From assembly GCA_016290335.1 (NCBI GenBank), contig JAEETM010000022.1:1-48729 (forward strand): DNA of 48,729 nt, written 5' to 3'. Position 1 is the first letter of the stretch; each line of letters starts with the position of its first letter. The position numbers were made by a program, and so were the translations under genes. This document shows positions 32,166 to 41,737 of the stretch, piece after piece. Source of the DNA: Treponema sp. (GTDB lineage: Bacteria > Spirochaetota > Spirochaetia > Treponematales > Treponemataceae). The notes beneath the pieces were generated by a model that saw only the letters and a program-made list of their open reading frames with translations, did not search any database and was not told the DNA's origin.

Positions 32166-34403
32166 ATGATTATGAAAAGATTTAATTATATATTTTTAGC
32201 ATTGTTTATTATAGCTCTTACTGCATGTAATACAGCGGTAAACCGGGAGAATACTTCTGAAACCAATACAGCAGATGGAAAAGCATATCTTTCAGTAGTT
32301 GTAAATCCTGAAAACGGGCGAGCTATGGCTCTTCCACAGGATATGCAGGAAGATGATGTTGTAAGAATACGTTTTCTTGCAAATCAAAGAAATGGCAGTT
32401 TTTATATTGAAAAGACATGGGAAAACATTGTACAGGAAGATGACGATGGTGAAGTTACTGTAATTACAGCCTTTGACCAGTTTAGAGAAGAAGCTGCCTC
32501 TATAGAGCTTATTCCTGACTATTATGACTTTTATCTTTGGCTTGATATAGAACCATTCTTCCCTGAAAAAATACCGGAAGGAATCGACCCATATGATATA
32601 GGTCAGTTAGATAAAATTGAAAACAAAGAGATTGTTGAAGGCCAGAATACTGTTGTTTTTAATACTAAGTATGAAGATGTTGGTGGTGTTCTTTTAGCTG
32701 AGTTCACATGGAATCCTTTGATAAATCAAACCCTTAACAATATCACAGAAATTGATGTAACAGTAATGTATACAGATTCAACGACTTATGAGATTTATAA
32801 TTACGATCAGCAGGAATCACTTACAGACATAAAAACAAAATATAAAAACCCATATGACAAGTATCCAAGCAATTATCTTTTATTTAAAAAAGGACTCAGG
32901 CAGGGAGAATATTATTTAAAATATGAGATTTACAGTACGGATCCTCTGAATGAAAAAGAAAGTATCGTATACCAGATGCCTCCAGCTCTTATTAAAATTG
33001 GCAACTACAAAACTTGTCTTGATATCTGTTTAGATTCATATGAGTTTAATAATTACTATACAGTAAACTTCCTTTTAGACGACGGAACCTGGCAGTATTC
33101 TGAGCCAACTGGAATAACACGTAATGGCTACGCAAGCTATGATTTTTCATATATTTCTGGTATGAAGGCTCCAGATTATTATTCTTTCAAAGGCTGGGCT
33201 GAATGTACGTCGGATGGAAAGCTTAAATCCACTTCTGAAGATGGAGAGCCAATGCTTGTAACAAAGGTAGAAGCCGGAACTCAGCGTAATACATGGTTCA
33301 AGGCAATCTGGGAAAAAAATTATCACAAAATTACCTATGAATTAGGTTTGGAAGATATTGAGTTGGAAAACAAAAATCCAACAACCTTCTGGGAAGGCGA
33401 CACAATCGAATTGCTTCCTCTTGAGGATACTGAAGACTATATCTTTGATGGGTGGGCTCCTCTTGTAGGTAATAAAATAACAGGTTGGAATCCTGGAGAA
33501 AAGACAGAAGATTTAGATCTTTATGCAGCTTGGAAACCTGTTCCAAAATATAAGATTTCTTTCTCAGCAGGAGACGGCAAAGGTGATGAAGTTGTATATG
33601 AAGGAAAGAAGACTGGAGAAAAAATTACAGGTCCTGAGTATACCTATTCTAAGCACACATTTATTGGCTGGGAATATACATTAGACGGAAAAACTACCTA
33701 CATAGATAGTAATGAGTTTACTGTTGGAGATAGCGATGTTACCCTTGTTGCCCGCTGGCAAGAACATGGTAAAACACCTGATGTTGTATTCTCTACAGTT
33801 CCAGATTCAGGAGAAGAAGATGTTGAAGTAGATTACAATACACAGATTACACTTTCCTGCAGTGGTAACGGAAGTGGTAATGCTCAAATATATTATACAA
33901 CAGATGAAACCGATCCTTCTGAATCAGAAACCAGAATATTATACGATTCATCTAAGCCAATAGTAATTACAGAAGATGTAACAATTTCGGTCTATGCAGT
34001 AAACGAAGTAGATGACTTGTTTGACAGTAGTGTTACGACTGTTATTTATAGGGTTAAAGAAGTATCTGGATCAAACGTTAGTATAAGCTTTGAGCCAGCA
34101 GCTGGTGTTGGCATAGGAAGCGAAAATGAACTTCAGCTTACAATTTCTCTAGACAAGAACGAAAAGGAATATACAATCACTGCTTCTTCTGTTGAAAAAC
34201 AGTATGAAACTTGTCTGTGGTTTATAAATGGTGAGCTTGTAAAAGATGCTGATGGTGCAACAATTACATCTATTACTCTTACACAAGACTATTCTGAATA
34301 TGAAGGAAATTACACATTGTATAAAATCTACTGTGTTGCAACTACCGCAGAGGGTGATTCAGATGATGCAACTTATAAGCTTCAAGTAGGCGAAGACTGG
34401 TAG
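32166..34403 (+). CDS. Lipoprotein with InlB-like B-repeats and chitobiase-C-like domain
   Basis: 745 residues. Lipobox ALTACN (Cys20 or 21). An N-terminal acidic beta-rich half is followed by three InlB/Listeria-Bacteroides B-repeats between about residues 295 and 535 (pattern Y.v.y...g......y.FkGW....F.A.W, for example TFIGWEYTLDGKT and VTLVARWQ). Next is a segment like the chitobiase C-terminal domain (AQIYYTTDETDPSESETRI, then TISVYAVNE), and finally an Ig-like C-terminal domain (YETCLWFINGELVKDADG). B-repeats are extracellular interaction modules. AGGAGG lies 10 nt before the ATG. Gap to the upstream gene is 21 bp, so same operon. Confidence 0.85.
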   Translation: MIMKRFNYIFLALFIIALTACNTAVNRENTSETNTADGKAYLSVVVNPENGRAMALPQDMQEDDVVRIRFLANQRNGSFYIEKTWENIVQEDDDGEVTVITAFDQFREEAASIELIPDYYDFYLWLDIEPFFPEKIPEGIDPYDIGQLDKIENKEIVEGQNTVVFNTKYEDVGGVLLAEFTWNPLINQTLNNITEIDVTVMYTDSTTYEIYNYDQQESLTDIKTKYKNPYDKYPSNYLLFKKGLRQGEYYLKYEIYSTDPLNEKESIVYQMPPALIKIGNYKTCLDICLDSYEFNNYYTVNFLLDDGTWQYSEPTGITRNGYASYDFSYISGMKAPDYYSFKGWAECTSDGKLKSTSEDGEPMLVTKVEAGTQRNTWFKAIWEKNYHKITYELGLEDIELENKNPTTFWEGDTIELLPLEDTEDYIFDGWAPLVGNKITGWNPGEKTEDLDLYAAWKPVPKYKISFSAGDGKGDEVVYEGKKTGEKITGPEYTYSKHTFIGWEYTLDGKTTYIDSNEFTVGDSDVTLVARWQEHGKTPDVVFSTVPDSGEEDVEVDYNTQITLSCSGNGSGNAQIYYTTDETDPSESETRILYDSSKPIVITEDVTISVYAVNEVDDLFDSSVTTVIYRVKEVSGSNVSISFEPAAGVGIGSENELQLTISLDKNEKEYTITASSVEKQYETCLWFINGELVKDADGATITSITLTQDYSEYEGNYTLYKIYCVATTAEGDSDDATYKLQVGEDW

Positions 34404-34417
34404 GAGGGTAAAGGATT

Positions 34418-36769
34418 ATGAAAAATAGACTTTATATTTTTATTACAATAATTTTAGCTGCTTTTTTGTGCTTTACTTCTTGTAAATCTGAGGTGGATAA
34501 GGCAGATACAAAAAAAATATCAATAAGCGTAAAGTTTCCGTCACTCGATAAGATTAATTCAAATGCATCTCTTAAAAGCGAAGCAGAATTAAATGCCCGT
34601 AAAGCTTACCTGACAGAAGAAGAGGTGGCAAATATTATCAATTCTTATACCTTTACCTTAATGGCAAAAAGACTTGAGTCAGAATTTGGAGAACTAAGCG
34701 ATTTAGAAGCTAAAACTGTTCTTAGTGGATTTTCTTATGAAGAACTGCAAGAGGCAACCTTTGACATTCAGGCTGGACCTTGGTTATTTACTCTTTATGC
34801 TTATAGTACAGTTACTGGAGAAATCTGCCTGTCTGGTACATATACAGCTGCAATTACATCTGAAAGTGTACAGCTTGAGTTTGAAATGACTTATGTAGAA
34901 GGTGCTTTAGGCATTTTCAAGTTTACAGTACCTCTTAGTTATACATACGAGGAAGAACTGGGAGCTATTCCAGGCTATTATCATAAAATTGTAATTAGAA
35001 GTCTTGATTCGCCAGACAAGGATTATCTTGTTTATGAATATAATAAAAACGATGATAGGGTTTCAACTTTATTTAAAACAGATACTTCCGGTACTAGTGA
35101 AAAGTCATATTGTACTTATTCCGTAAAGCTTGAAGTAGGCAAGTATATAGCTTTCGTTTATGACGTTAAAAACAGTAATCCTGCTTCTGGTGTACTGGCA
35201 TATAAGTCTCATCCCTTCAATTATGGAGGTGAAATAGTTTATATTTACGGTGGAGTTACCACAAGTAAAGAATATCTTACTTCAACCGACGGTTCTGCTC
35301 AGAATGTTGACGTTGAGCTTTATATTGGAAAAAATCGTGATGAAGAAATTACCAAAAACAATTGTTGGGGAGATTTCCCTGGTACCAAGTATGATTATGA
35401 CGCAAAATCCGGATGCCTAACTTTTAAGAATACCTTTACTCTTGATAATTTCTATTTACCAAAACTATGTTTTGCTGATGAATATCTTGTAGGCTGGTAT
35501 ACAGATAAAGAATGTACTGAAAAGGCTGATTATCTGAATTATATTGATTGTGGTGGACAGGCAGATCGACTTGGCGATGTTAAATATTTCATCTACGACC
35601 TTACAAAAGTTGCCGGTACATTGAAGCTTTATGCTAAGTTTGCACCAAGATACGACATACTAATTGAAACTTTTGGTGATACATTAGCTTATGATGAACC
35701 ACTTAAGAGTTTTAATGAAGAGCTTGTTGAGCCGGAATCTGGTTCAACTATTTGGACTTTGAAAAACTGTGCTTATGAAATGCCAATTAGTAGATTTAGC
35801 ATAGAAAAATATGATGATGATTATAATAAGTATCTTTGTCTTGGCTGGTATTATGACCAGAGCTTTACAAAGCCTGCTTCTGGACTATTAAATGAAAACT
35901 TTACAGGCTTAGATTCTGAAGGTAAGCAAATTAAACTGTATCCACGTTTGCTTAATCCTAACGCTAAGATGTACTTACAGATAATGGATGGCAGCGAGAA
36001 TATTACTAAACAAATAGGACAAACATTTTACAGTGAGGAGATTGATATAGATCTTGATTATGGCTGTAAAGCTTATGTATATAAATCAGAAATACCAAAA
36101 AAAGATGGCTATAAATTTACTGGTATGTATTTGGATGCTGATTTTGAAACAGAAGTATCAATTGATTATGTTCAAGGTACACGTTCTTATGTTTACAATT
36201 TCGATGCAAATGATTTTGTAGAAGACCAATATATAACTTTCTATGCAAAATATGAAAGGTATACAAATTATACATTTAGTGCAAACGAAGGCTCATGGGC
36301 AGATGATGCAGCTGAAAGTGTGGTGAGCGGATTACCTGGAGAACCTGTAGAAGCACCAGAAGCTCCTGCTCGTTTTGGCTATGAGTTTAATGGCTGGGAT
36401 AAAACAATTCCAGAAAACTTTGGAACAGAAGATGTAACCTTTACCGCACAGTGGAGTGCTAATACTAATAGCTTCACAATTGAAATGGAGCAAATTGGTA
36501 CAGATACAATTACCGAAAATCTTATGCTTAGTATATACGAATGTTATGTTGATGGAATTAAGAATTTAACAATTACTGCAACTCCAGAATCTTATGAAAG
36601 CTATACATTACTTATAGACGGTACACTGGCTCCGCTTTATTCTGATAAGGCAAATAATATATTCCAGGCAAATGTTGCCCCTGGTGTACATACCTTAACT
36701 CTTATTGTAGAGGTTGAAGGCGAAGCCTATAGTTATACAAAAGACATAACTATAACAGAAGGAGACTAA
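34418..36769 (+). CDS. Lipoprotein with divergent B-repeats
   Basis: 783 residues. Lipobox CFTSCKS (Cys21). The N-terminal ~290 residues comprise two beta-rich segments resembling those of the flanking lipoproteins (GPWLFTLYAYSTVTGEICLSG). The middle has several imperfect InlB-like repeats (LVGWYTDKECTEKADY, CLGWYYDQSFTKPAS, FTGMYLDADFETEVS) and one clear copy near 635-690 (FGYEFNGWDKTIPENFG then VTFTAQW). The last ~95 residues are the shared Ig-like domain (YESYTLLIDGTLAPLYSD). AGGAGGG precedes the ATG. Fifteen bp separate it from the previous gene and 1 nt from the next. Confidence 0.8.
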   Translation: MKNRLYIFITIILAAFLCFTSCKSEVDKADTKKISISVKFPSLDKINSNASLKSEAELNARKAYLTEEEVANIINSYTFTLMAKRLESEFGELSDLEAKTVLSGFSYEELQEATFDIQAGPWLFTLYAYSTVTGEICLSGTYTAAITSESVQLEFEMTYVEGALGIFKFTVPLSYTYEEELGAIPGYYHKIVIRSLDSPDKDYLVYEYNKNDDRVSTLFKTDTSGTSEKSYCTYSVKLEVGKYIAFVYDVKNSNPASGVLAYKSHPFNYGGEIVYIYGGVTTSKEYLTSTDGSAQNVDVELYIGKNRDEEITKNNCWGDFPGTKYDYDAKSGCLTFKNTFTLDNFYLPKLCFADEYLVGWYTDKECTEKADYLNYIDCGGQADRLGDVKYFIYDLTKVAGTLKLYAKFAPRYDILIETFGDTLAYDEPLKSFNEELVEPESGSTIWTLKNCAYEMPISRFSIEKYDDDYNKYLCLGWYYDQSFTKPASGLLNENFTGLDSEGKQIKLYPRLLNPNAKMYLQIMDGSENITKQIGQTFYSEEIDIDLDYGCKAYVYKSEIPKKDGYKFTGMYLDADFETEVSIDYVQGTRSYVYNFDANDFVEDQYITFYAKYERYTNYTFSANEGSWADDAAESVVSGLPGEPVEAPEAPARFGYEFNGWDKTIPENFGTEDVTFTAQWSANTNSFTIEMEQIGTDTITENLMLSIYECYVDGIKNLTITATPESYESYTLLIDGTLAPLYSDKANNIFQANVAPGVHTLTLIVEVEGEAYSYTKDITITEGD

Positions 36770-36770
36770 A

Positions 36771-39700
36771 ATGAGAAAAAATTTTTTAAAAATATTTACA
36801 ACAATAATTACAATATCATTTATTCTGTCAGCTTTTGCCGCCTGTAAAAACTCAGCTTTAGATTACAATCGTGTTAGTGACGGTAAAAATCTGAATAATG
36901 CAGATAAAGCAATTATCTCTTTTAGAGTTGATGAAAAGAACTTAGAACGAAGAACTGAAGTAATCGATGTAAAAGAAGAAGATATTGTAAAAGTCTCTCT
37001 TAATATTGAGCTTTACGAAAAGGATGACAGTACTGAAACAACGTTGGTAATGGGAGAAGATACTCTTTCTTTTACAGAATCAGAAGATGGTACCAAAAGT
37101 CCAATAGATGTTTTTGAAGCAAATATTTTATATTTGGACCCGGGAACATACAAGTTTACGGTTTTTTTATATGTAAACGATGCTGTACACGGTGATTATG
37201 TAGTTCAGACTGGTGAACTAGATAAAATTACTGTAAAAAGCGGCGAAAACGAACCTTTGCTTTTTAAAACCAACTATAAAGCTTTTGGAGACATTTCTGT
37301 AAACTTCAAGTTTAGTTTTGAGGATTTGCCAGTTGGTAGTACCGAAGCAGAAATAACAGCTGCCAAAGCAAAAATTATGGCGTACCATGTAAATGCTGGA
37401 TTATTTTATGAGATAGATAAGGAAGGTACACAGGGCGTAATAAATCCGGTAAATTATAAAAAAGATGATGGAGAAGAAATTAATTACGGTTTTGAGAAAG
37501 TTGTTTTTGAAGAAGATGATATAACAATTACCAAAAATGATGATAATGAAGATATTTGGACTGTAAATATAAACTATAGTAAAAATGATGTTCCAAATGG
37601 TTCTTACTACATCTGTTTCGAAATCCTGGAAGAAGATCCATCGGATCCTGCTCTCCAATATCGTAGAAATATTTATATTGATATTGCAAAAATAAAAGGC
37701 TACAAAACAACAGGTGATTGTGAACTTTCAAATACAAATACAGTATTTAATGTAACTTATGAATTGAATGGCGGAGAATGGGCTCAAGATTACCTTGCTC
37801 CTGACACACATACACCTAATCAGGGAATTATTCTTCCAAATAATGATGAAGAACCTCTTATTTCTCGTGCAGGCTATACCTTCCTTGGCTGGCTTGATGA
37901 AGATGAATATGATAATGACTCTACATATAATGAAAATACTTCTTATATTCCAGCTGGAAAAGAATATGCAAGAGATTTCCATTTTAAGGCTCAGTGGGGA
38001 TTTAATTATGAACTTTATGTTTCCAGTGGTGGTAATGATTCTTATGATGATAATGATGGATTTACATTAAATACAGCTTTTGCGAGTTTGCAGAAGGCTG
38101 TTGATTACATAAAGGATTATGAAAGCAGTGAAGATGACCATATAGAAGGATTTTTCAATTATGAAGATAAGAAGGAATGGAAAATCTATGTAAGTGGAAA
38201 TATTGGTACGGAGTCTGCACCATCTGTAACAGAAATTAGTGATGATATTACGGACACACAGGCTGCAAGTATTTTAATAAGTGGTTTGAGTAAAAATACT
38301 CTGGAAGATGGTACTTACGATGCAAATAGTTATATTGATATTTTGAATGCTATTTTAATGGTTGGTGGTAAAGAATCTAACAATGGAAGTGTTCTTACAA
38401 TACAAACTTCTGTTCCTGTTACAATTCAGAATATTAAGATTACTGGTGGTAATGGTTATGTAAATGGTGGTGGTATTGATGTTGAAGCAGGAACTCTTAC
38501 TATTGCAGAAGGTACATTAATTATAGACAACCATGCAGTTGAAGGTGGCGGTCTTTATATAGCACCTGGTGCTGAAGTTTATATGACTGGTGGAGAAATC
38601 ACCGGAAATAGGGATAATTACTCTTCTGATGTATGCCATTATGGAAGACTTTTCAGCATGAGTGGTTCTACTCTTATAAGCCAAATGCTTAGTTCAGATG
38701 GGGCACCGATTGGAGAGGGTGTAATTTTCCTTAAAAATGATTTTGATTCAAATGGAAAAATGACGGGAATCCACCGTACTGTAACACTTGGCGGTGAACT
38801 TACACGAGCACTTTCCACTGGCGAAAAAATTGCCAGAATAAAAGCCAATAAATATGTAGCTGGAATGACAGTTCTTACAGGCAGCAAAGGCTATATGGTT
38901 ACAGCTGATGACGTAAACAAGTTTGCAATGGCTGAAAGCGGTTATATGATTGTTGATTCAGGTGATGATGTTGGTAAATTGAAGAGCAGTAGTGTTGGTG
39001 GAAATGTTACAACAATTGATGGTGTAATTGATATTTTTGCAAACATTATATATAACAAACTCTATGTAAATAAAGGAAGCATAGAATTAACAGCTCTTCC
39101 AAAAGGTGAATCTAGTCTTCCTCAAGGAGCAAGCATAACCTGGTCAGCAAAACTTCTTTACGGTGGAATAGATATAAATGACTATAGTGAAACAAGTAAG
39201 CCTTTCTATGAATTTGTCGAAAATCCTGCTCCATGTCTTTCTATAAAGAATACTCTTGAAGTTGCCGGTAACTATCAGCTTTTTGTAACTGCAATTTACA
39301 AAGCTGATGATTTTTCTCCAGCTATAACTAGCAGCCAGACCTTCAATTTGAATATTAACGATTATTGTGTAGAAGTTAATTGTACAAATAATTTTAAAGA
39401 TACATTCCAGCAGCTAATTCGTACAGCATTAGATTATTCAGTTCCATTGGATATTAAACTTACAGGAACTGGAACTGTAAGTGATGATGAAGATTCAGAT
39501 ACCTTAGCAATTATCAAGTCTGTTCTTAGCGACATAGAAACAGATGTTTATTTAGATTTATCCGAGGTAAGTGGAATTGAAACAATTCCAGAAGGAGCAT
39601 TTATAGAATGCGATTGTCTAAAATCAATAAAGCTTCCGATTAGCACTAAAACAATTGCAAACGGTGCGTTTATGAGAGAGAGAGATAATGAGAATGATAT

Positions 39701-41723
39701 AGATCAGTATTATTCTCCTATAGAATATATTTCTTTCTACGATACTGTTGAAACTATCGAAGAAATTGCATTACCTTCTATGAATCAAATTATAAAGTTC
39801 GAAATTATTGAAACTGAGGCAGAGAATCCTGTTTTCTCAACAGCTGAAAACGATTCAATCCTTCTTAAACGAACTTCAGAAGTTGGGACTCCGTTAACTC
39901 AAAGGATTGTTTGTGTTGCAAATGATTACAAGGCAGATGTAGAATCCATAGATTTCTCAAACAATGATGAGCTGGCTTATGTAACAGAAATTCCAGATAA
40001 TGCATTCTTTATGTCTACAAAACTTCAAACTGTTAATTTTGGAAATGTAACTAATATTGGCGAAGCTTCATTCTACTACTGTCCAGAACTTACAGAAGTA
40101 ACCTTCACAACCAACGGAGTAGAAATAGGACAAAGTGCTTTTGCTTTATGTGAAGGACTTACAAACATTGACCTCTCTAACGTTTCAAAGATTTATAATC
40201 AAGCTTTCTTTGGAACAGGTCTTACAGAGGTAACAATCCCGGCTGGTATAGACTTCCCTGAAGATGATAATCAGGCATTCTATACTTGTACAAGCCTTGA
40301 AACTGTAACAATGGAAGCCGGATTCGACAAAGATATTACGGGAGTACTTTTTGAACGCTGCGAAAATATTACAAGCTTCGAAATAATTGGAAACTATAGC
40401 GAAAATCAGACTACAAGATACTATGCAATGAATAATGGTTCACTTCTTGTTAAGAAAGAAATAGATGAAATTGAAAATGATGAACTTTATATTGTAATCT
40501 TTGCAGCAAATGCTTCTGATGATATTGAAACTATTGACTTTAGTAATGATGACGAAGATTCTAATGGACTTTCTCTTTCTGATATTGATATTATTGGTCC
40601 ACTTGCTTTTGCACTTAATGAACAAGAAGGATTTGAAGAACATCCAAATGCAAAACTCAAAACTATTGCTAGCTTTGGAAATATAGAGAGAATTTGTGAT
40701 GAAGCATTTAAGTGCTCCAAAATAGAAACAATAGGTGAGTTTAAAGAAAATTTGAGTGTAGGTAAAAATGCCTTTGCAAATTCAAGCTTAAGCTCAATTC
40801 CACCAATAAAAAAAGGTATGTCTTTCTATGATTATGTATTCGCCAATACTAATGTAAATACCTTTGAGTTTGAATCAGCAGATATTCATGTATACGGAAA
40901 TCCTGCTTTCCAAGTAAAATTTGAAAGAGATGAAGATGATTATGAAGGCGATGATGAGTTTGAAATTACGATAATTCTTGATTTTGATATAACTGCTGAT
41001 GATCCTGATGAACCTTTAGAAAAACTAAAACCTAATTATACAAAAACAACTAATAATCAAACCGAAAACTACTTATTAAAAGGAATTAAGAATTATTCTA
41101 AAATAACAGAGCTTGTCCTTAATGGAAAAGTTATTCTTCCTGACGATGATGTAAATAGAACAAATAATGTATTCAGTGACATAGGCGAATATCTTGAAAA
41201 AATAAGCTTCCTGGGTGAAGGTTCTGAAATAGGAGCTTACCAGTTCTGTGGATATAATGATGGTTATAATGATTATTATAAAAATATACAAGAAATTGAT
41301 TTGACTGGTGTAACAAAAATTGGTGATAATGCATTCCAGAAAACATATCTTCTTTCTCTTGATTTAAAGAATGTTCAAGTTATAGGTAAAGAGGCATTTG
41401 ATAATACACAGTTACATGGTAGTGTAACAATTAATATTCCATCCTCAGTAATTGCTGTAGGTTACAAAGCTTTCTATACTAATAATTATGCTCCTAATAT
41501 CATAATAGAAGAAGAAAGTGGAGTAACTTGGTATGAAACTTCAGTTGCTTCTAAGTGGGAAGAATGGATTGATGGAAATTATGATAATATGCTGGAAACA
41601 GATATCGTAAGTGACAACGAAGGTGGTTGGGAAACAATAAAACAAAAACTAAAAGATTATATGTCGCCAGATTCTAATCAACCACATGAATATCTTCCTT
41701 ACATTTATAAAAAGACTAACTAA
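36771..41723 (+). CDS. Giant lipoprotein: B-repeat, beta-helix-like region and BspA-type leucine-rich repeats
   Basis: 1650 residues, the longest gene here. Lipobox SAFAACKN (Cys24). Regions in order: acidic N-terminal beta modules like those of its neighbours; one InlB-like B-repeat at about 323-410 (FNVTYELNGGEWAQDY, AGYTFLGW, FHFKAQW); a region at about 415-745 whose start (SGGNDSYDDNDGFTLNTAFA) and glycine-rich GGNGYVNGGGIDVEAG pattern recall parallel beta-helix adhesins; an Ig-like stretch; then BspA/LRR_5 repeats from about 915 to 1600 (IPEGAFIECDCLKSIKLP, IPDNAFFMSTKLQTVNFG, IGEASFYYCPELTEVTF). BspA-type repeats bind host proteins in oral and gut bacteria (Bacteroides/Tannerella, Treponema LrrA), so an adhesin is the best guess. 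GGAG precedes the ATG. Confidence 0.85.
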   Translation: MRKNFLKIFTTIITISFILSAFAACKNSALDYNRVSDGKNLNNADKAIISFRVDEKNLERRTEVIDVKEEDIVKVSLNIELYEKDDSTETTLVMGEDTLSFTESEDGTKSPIDVFEANILYLDPGTYKFTVFLYVNDAVHGDYVVQTGELDKITVKSGENEPLLFKTNYKAFGDISVNFKFSFEDLPVGSTEAEITAAKAKIMAYHVNAGLFYEIDKEGTQGVINPVNYKKDDGEEINYGFEKVVFEEDDITITKNDDNEDIWTVNINYSKNDVPNGSYYICFEILEEDPSDPALQYRRNIYIDIAKIKGYKTTGDCELSNTNTVFNVTYELNGGEWAQDYLAPDTHTPNQGIILPNNDEEPLISRAGYTFLGWLDEDEYDNDSTYNENTSYIPAGKEYARDFHFKAQWGFNYELYVSSGGNDSYDDNDGFTLNTAFASLQKAVDYIKDYESSEDDHIEGFFNYEDKKEWKIYVSGNIGTESAPSVTEISDDITDTQAASILISGLSKNTLEDGTYDANSYIDILNAILMVGGKESNNGSVLTIQTSVPVTIQNIKITGGNGYVNGGGIDVEAGTLTIAEGTLIIDNHAVEGGGLYIAPGAEVYMTGGEITGNRDNYSSDVCHYGRLFSMSGSTLISQMLSSDGAPIGEGVIFLKNDFDSNGKMTGIHRTVTLGGELTRALSTGEKIARIKANKYVAGMTVLTGSKGYMVTADDVNKFAMAESGYMIVDSGDDVGKLKSSSVGGNVTTIDGVIDIFANIIYNKLYVNKGSIELTALPKGESSLPQGASITWSAKLLYGGIDINDYSETSKPFYEFVENPAPCLSIKNTLEVAGNYQLFVTAIYKADDFSPAITSSQTFNLNINDYCVEVNCTNNFKDTFQQLIRTALDYSVPLDIKLTGTGTVSDDEDSDTLAIIKSVLSDIETDVYLDLSEVSGIETIPEGAFIECDCLKSIKLPISTKTIANGAFMRERDNENDIDQYYSPIEYISFYDTVETIEEIALPSMNQIIKFEIIETEAENPVFSTAENDSILLKRTSEVGTPLTQRIVCVANDYKADVESIDFSNNDELAYVTEIPDNAFFMSTKLQTVNFGNVTNIGEASFYYCPELTEVTFTTNGVEIGQSAFALCEGLTNIDLSNVSKIYNQAFFGTGLTEVTIPAGIDFPEDDNQAFYTCTSLETVTMEAGFDKDITGVLFERCENITSFEIIGNYSENQTTRYYAMNNGSLLVKKEIDEIENDELYIVIFAANASDDIETIDFSNDDEDSNGLSLSDIDIIGPLAFALNEQEGFEEHPNAKLKTIASFGNIERICDEAFKCSKIETIGEFKENLSVGKNAFANSSLSSIPPIKKGMSFYDYVFANTNVNTFEFESADIHVYGNPAFQVKFERDEDDYEGDDEFEITIILDFDITADDPDEPLEKLKPNYTKTTNNQTENYLLKGIKNYSKITELVLNGKVILPDDDVNRTNNVFSDIGEYLEKISFLGEGSEIGAYQFCGYNDGYNDYYKNIQEIDLTGVTKIGDNAFQKTYLLSLDLKNVQVIGKEAFDNTQLHGSVTINIPSSVIAVGYKAFYTNNYAPNIIIEEESGVTWYETSVASKWEEWIDGNYDNMLETDIVSDNEGGWETIKQKLKDYMSPDSNQPHEYLPYIYKKTN

Positions 41724-41737
41724 AATAGGAGACTTTT

